From contig JAXMDA010000003.1 of the NCBI GenBank assembly GCA_046349085.1, forward strand, positions 310,001 through 374,000: 64,000 bases of DNA. Reading direction: 5' to 3'. Below are positions 61,934 through 64,000 of this stretch, piece after piece. The notes under the pieces are model-generated. The model made no database searches. It was not told where the DNA came from and was given only the letters and a program-made list of their open reading frames with translations. A program made the position numbers and the translations under genes. The stretch's first letter is position 1. Each line of letters begins with the position of its first letter. This DNA comes from JAJXWB01 sp046349085. Its GTDB lineage: Bacteria; Pseudomonadota; Alphaproteobacteria; Rhizobiales; Beijerinckiaceae.

Positions 61934-63307
61934 ATGAACGAAATTTCCTCGAATTTTCTGCGCGAGCACAACGCCCGGCAGGTCTGGCACCCCATGGCGC
62001 ATCCCGTGGAAATGGAGACGACGCCGCCGCGCATCATCGTTTCAGGCGAGGGCGTGAGCATCGTTGATCTCGACGGCAAGCGCGTCGTCGACGCCGTCGG
62101 CGGCCTGTGGAACGTCAATCTGGGATATTCCAACGAACCGATCAAACAGGCGATCGCGCGCCAGCTCGCCGAGCTTCCCTATTATTCCGCCTTTCGCGGC
62201 ACCACCAATCCGCGCCTCATCGAACTCGGCGCCCGCCTCGTCGACATCCTGAAAGTCGAGAACATGCGCCGCGCCATGTTCACCTCGGGCGGCTCGGATT
62301 CAGTCGAGAGCGCGTTGCGCATCGCCCGGCAATACTGGAAAGTGCGCGGCAAGGCCGACAAGACCAAGTTTCTCGCGCTGAAGAAAGGCTATCACGGCAC
62401 GCATTTCGGCGGCGCCTCGGTGAATGGAAACCAGAATTTCCGCCGCGCCTACGAGCCGTTGCTGCCGGGCGTCTATCACGCGCCGTCGCCTTTCCTCTAC
62501 CGCAACCCGTTCGACGAGACCAACCCCGAGCGTCTCTCCGATCTCTGCGTCGCCGCGCTGGAGGACGAGATCAAGTTCCAGGGCGCCGACACGATCGCCG
62601 CCTTTATTGCCGAGCCCGTGCTAGGCGCCGGCGGCGTCATCGTGCCGCCGGCGGGCTTCATGAAGAAGGTCCGCGCGCTGCTCGACCGCCACGACATTCT
62701 CATGATCGCCGACGAGGTGATTACAGGCTTCGGCCGGACAGGCGAATGGTTCGGCGCGCGGCTCGACGGTTTTGCGCCCGATGTCATGTGCATCGCCAAG
62801 GCGATCACCTCGGGCTATTTCCCGCTCGGCGCCTGCATGGTCAACGAGAAGATCGAAAGCGCCTTCATGAACTCGGACGACGCGCTGGCCGCCATCTTCC
62901 ATGGCTATACCTATTCCGGCCATCCCGTGGGCTGCGCGGCGGCCATCGCCTGTCTCGACGAGACGTTCGCCCGCGATCTGCCCGGCAATTCGGCGCGCGA
63001 AGGCGCCTTCATGCTCGACGCCTTCGGCAAGCTCGCCGCGCGCCATGACACGATCGGCGATGTGCGCGGCAAGGGCCTGATGCTCGCAATCGAATTCGTC
63101 GCGGACCGCGCGGCGAAGACGCCCGCCGGGAAGAAATACATGGGCGCGCTCGCCGACGCCGCCTACGAGGCCGGCGCGCTCGTGCGCGTGTCGGCAAACG
63201 TCATGATCATGTCGCCGCCGCTCGTGCTGGAGCGCAAGGATTCGCAGCAGATCGTCGATGCGGTCACACATGCGGTCTCCGCCGTCCGTCTCGACCCGGC
63301 TCAGTGA
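61934..63307 (+). CDS. Class III aminotransferase (omega-aminotransferase type)
   Basis: 457 residues. Fold type I PLP enzyme: Asp260 in ADEVITGFGRTG, Schiff-base Lys289 in CIAKAITSGYFPLG, SGGSDSVESALRIAR at ~118. Members of this branch transfer amino groups from omega-amino acids or amines to pyruvate or a keto acid. It has a divergent arrangement to the Tm-1-like gene (89 bp gap). It overlaps the HAD gene by four bases. The donor cannot be predicted. Confidence 0.92.
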   Translation: MNEISSNFLREHNARQVWHPMAHPVEMETTPPRIIVSGEGVSIVDLDGKRVVDAVGGLWNVNLGYSNEPIKQAIARQLAELPYYSAFRGTTNPRLIELGARLVDILKVENMRRAMFTSGGSDSVESALRIARQYWKVRGKADKTKFLALKKGYHGTHFGGASVNGNQNFRRAYEPLLPGVYHAPSPFLYRNPFDETNPERLSDLCVAALEDEIKFQGADTIAAFIAEPVLGAGGVIVPPAGFMKKVRALLDRHDILMIADEVITGFGRTGEWFGARLDGFAPDVMCIAKAITSGYFPLGACMVNEKIESAFMNSDDALAAIFHGYTYSGHPVGCAAAIACLDETFARDLPGNSAREGAFMLDAFGKLAARHDTIGDVRGKGLMLAIEFVADRAAKTPAGKKYMGALADAAYEAGALVRVSANVMIMSPPLVLERKDSQQIVDAVTHAVSAVRLDPAQ

Positions 63308-63960
63308 GCTTGACTGTGCAACGCCGGGGACTGCTGCTCGATTTCGGCGGCGTCATATCGATCACGCTGTTCGAGCGGCATCGCATCAGCGAGCGCCTGC
63401 TCGGCCTGCCCGAAGGCGCGCTCGACTGGCGAGGCCCCTTCGATCCGCAGGGCGACAAACTCTGGCGCGACATGATCGAGAACCGCATCAGCGAGCGCGA
63501 CTACTGGGCGATTCGAGCCAGGGAAACGGGCCGGCGCCTCGGCGAGGACTGGGACATGCTCGCCATGATCCGCCGCACCATCGGCGACGACCCGAACCTG
63601 CACGTGCGGCCGGAGGCGCGCGATCTCGTGTTTCTCGCGAAGGCCGCCGGCCGCCGCGTTGGAATCCTCTCCAACGAACTTGAGCTCTTCTACGGCGCCG
63701 ACACGATGGCCAAGCTCGACGTCTTGAAACTGATGGACGCGCTGGTCGACGCCACGCACACAAAAATCCTGAAGCCCGATCCGCGGGCCTATGCGCTGGG
63801 ATGCGAGGCGCTCGGCCTCACGCCTCAAGACGTGGTCTTCGTCGACGATCAGGAGCGCAATGTCGAAGGGGCCAGGAATGCCGGCCTCACGGCCATCCGC
63901 TTCGACGTCGCCGATCCCGCGCGCTCCTTCGCCGAAGCGGCGGAAGCGCTGAATCTTTAG
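63304..63960 (+). CDS. HAD-superfamily hydrolase
   Basis: 218 residues with a GTG start overlapping the aminotransferase stop (GTGA). Motif I is DFGGVIS in place of DxDG, the form of HAD subfamily IA (epoxide hydrolase N-terminal-like); motif II SNE (SNELELFY), motif III KPDP and the acidic motif IV FVDDQERN are present. It probably acts on a phosphorylated or haloacid-like compound. Co-translation with the aminotransferase suggests a shared pathway. The last 40 bp of the window contain no gene. Confidence 0.88.
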   Translation: MSLTVQRRGLLLDFGGVISITLFERHRISERLLGLPEGALDWRGPFDPQGDKLWRDMIENRISERDYWAIRARETGRRLGEDWDMLAMIRRTIGDDPNLHVRPEARDLVFLAKAAGRRVGILSNELELFYGADTMAKLDVLKLMDALVDATHTKILKPDPRAYALGCEALGLTPQDVVFVDDQERNVEGARNAGLTAIRFDVADPARSFAEAAEALNL

Positions 63961-64000
63961 AGCGTTGCCGCATCAGGCGGAAACAACGCCGTCATTGCGA

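Noticed and set aside
1..64000. CRISPR arrays, insertion sequences, prophage or integrase genes
   Set aside because: None seen: no regular repeat-spacer pattern, transposase, terminase or integrase motif. The two tRNAs show no adjacent integrase or repeated tRNA end.

Overview
The window is GC-rich (about 64-65 percent by eye), densely coding, and reads as a chromosome segment of an alphaproteobacterium, most likely of the Hyphomicrobiales (Rhizobiales). Reasons: the alphaproteobacterial cellulose genes bcsN and bcsS, BKACE and Liv-type catabolic gene islands, NrtA/CynA-type solute-binding proteins, and GntR/FCD, LysR and OruR-like regulators. No phage, insertion sequence, CRISPR array or replication origin was recognised.

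Layout. 1-5.8 kb (minus): an aromatic-ring operon with two extradiol (VOC) dioxygenases flanking a two-subunit molybdenum enzyme that looks like pyrogallol-phloroglucinol transhydroxylase. A remnant of a TetR regulator lies upstream. 6.4-14.8 kb: a beta-keto acid cleavage enzyme, a 3-hydroxyacid dehydrogenase and a Liv-type ABC importer with fused permease and ATPases, divergent from a GntR regulator and an SDR dehydrogenase. 14.9-22.8 kb (minus, divergent from TetR): cyanase, a cyanate/nitrate-type ABC importer, a rhodanese-type sulfurtransferase, an acyl-CoA-dehydrogenase-like flavoprotein, OsmC and a broken isomerase gene. 23.2-28.4 kb (minus): a TRAP transporter with two binding proteins and a class III CoA-transferase. 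28.7-33.7 kb: LysR, divergent from a DUF3100-like membrane protein, an M20 amidohydrolase and L-serine dehydratase.

34.0-44.2 kb (plus): two tandem OruR-like AraC regulators, then an acyl-CoA ligase, a wax ester synthase/DGAT, an MFS transporter, an SDR and two alpha/beta hydrolases, forming a lipid ester module. 44.2-47.4 kb: an esterase with a truncated amidohydrolase remnant coupled to it, tRNA-Gln(TTG), tRNA-Pro(CGG), a Nudix hydrolase and a small unknown gene. 47.5-58.7 kb (minus): the cellulose synthase operon bcsA-bcsB-bcsZ-TPR-bcsN preceded by bcsS. 58.9-64 kb: a second acyl-CoA ligase and a Tm-1-like ATP-binding protein (minus), then a class III aminotransferase and a HAD hydrolase (plus).

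How it works together. Most of the window is a string of separate substrate-specific islands, each with its own importer, activating or cleaving enzymes and regulator, as in a soil or plant-associated generalist. The most unusual one is the first: an oxygen-independent transhydroxylase chemistry placed in one operon with oxygen-dependent ring-cleavage enzymes, with an extra lipid-carrier-like domain on the molybdenum subunit. The cyanase/sulfurtransferase/flavoprotein operon is the second most interesting and may handle a substrate that yields cyanate or thiocyanate. These substrate assignments are inferences from gene content.
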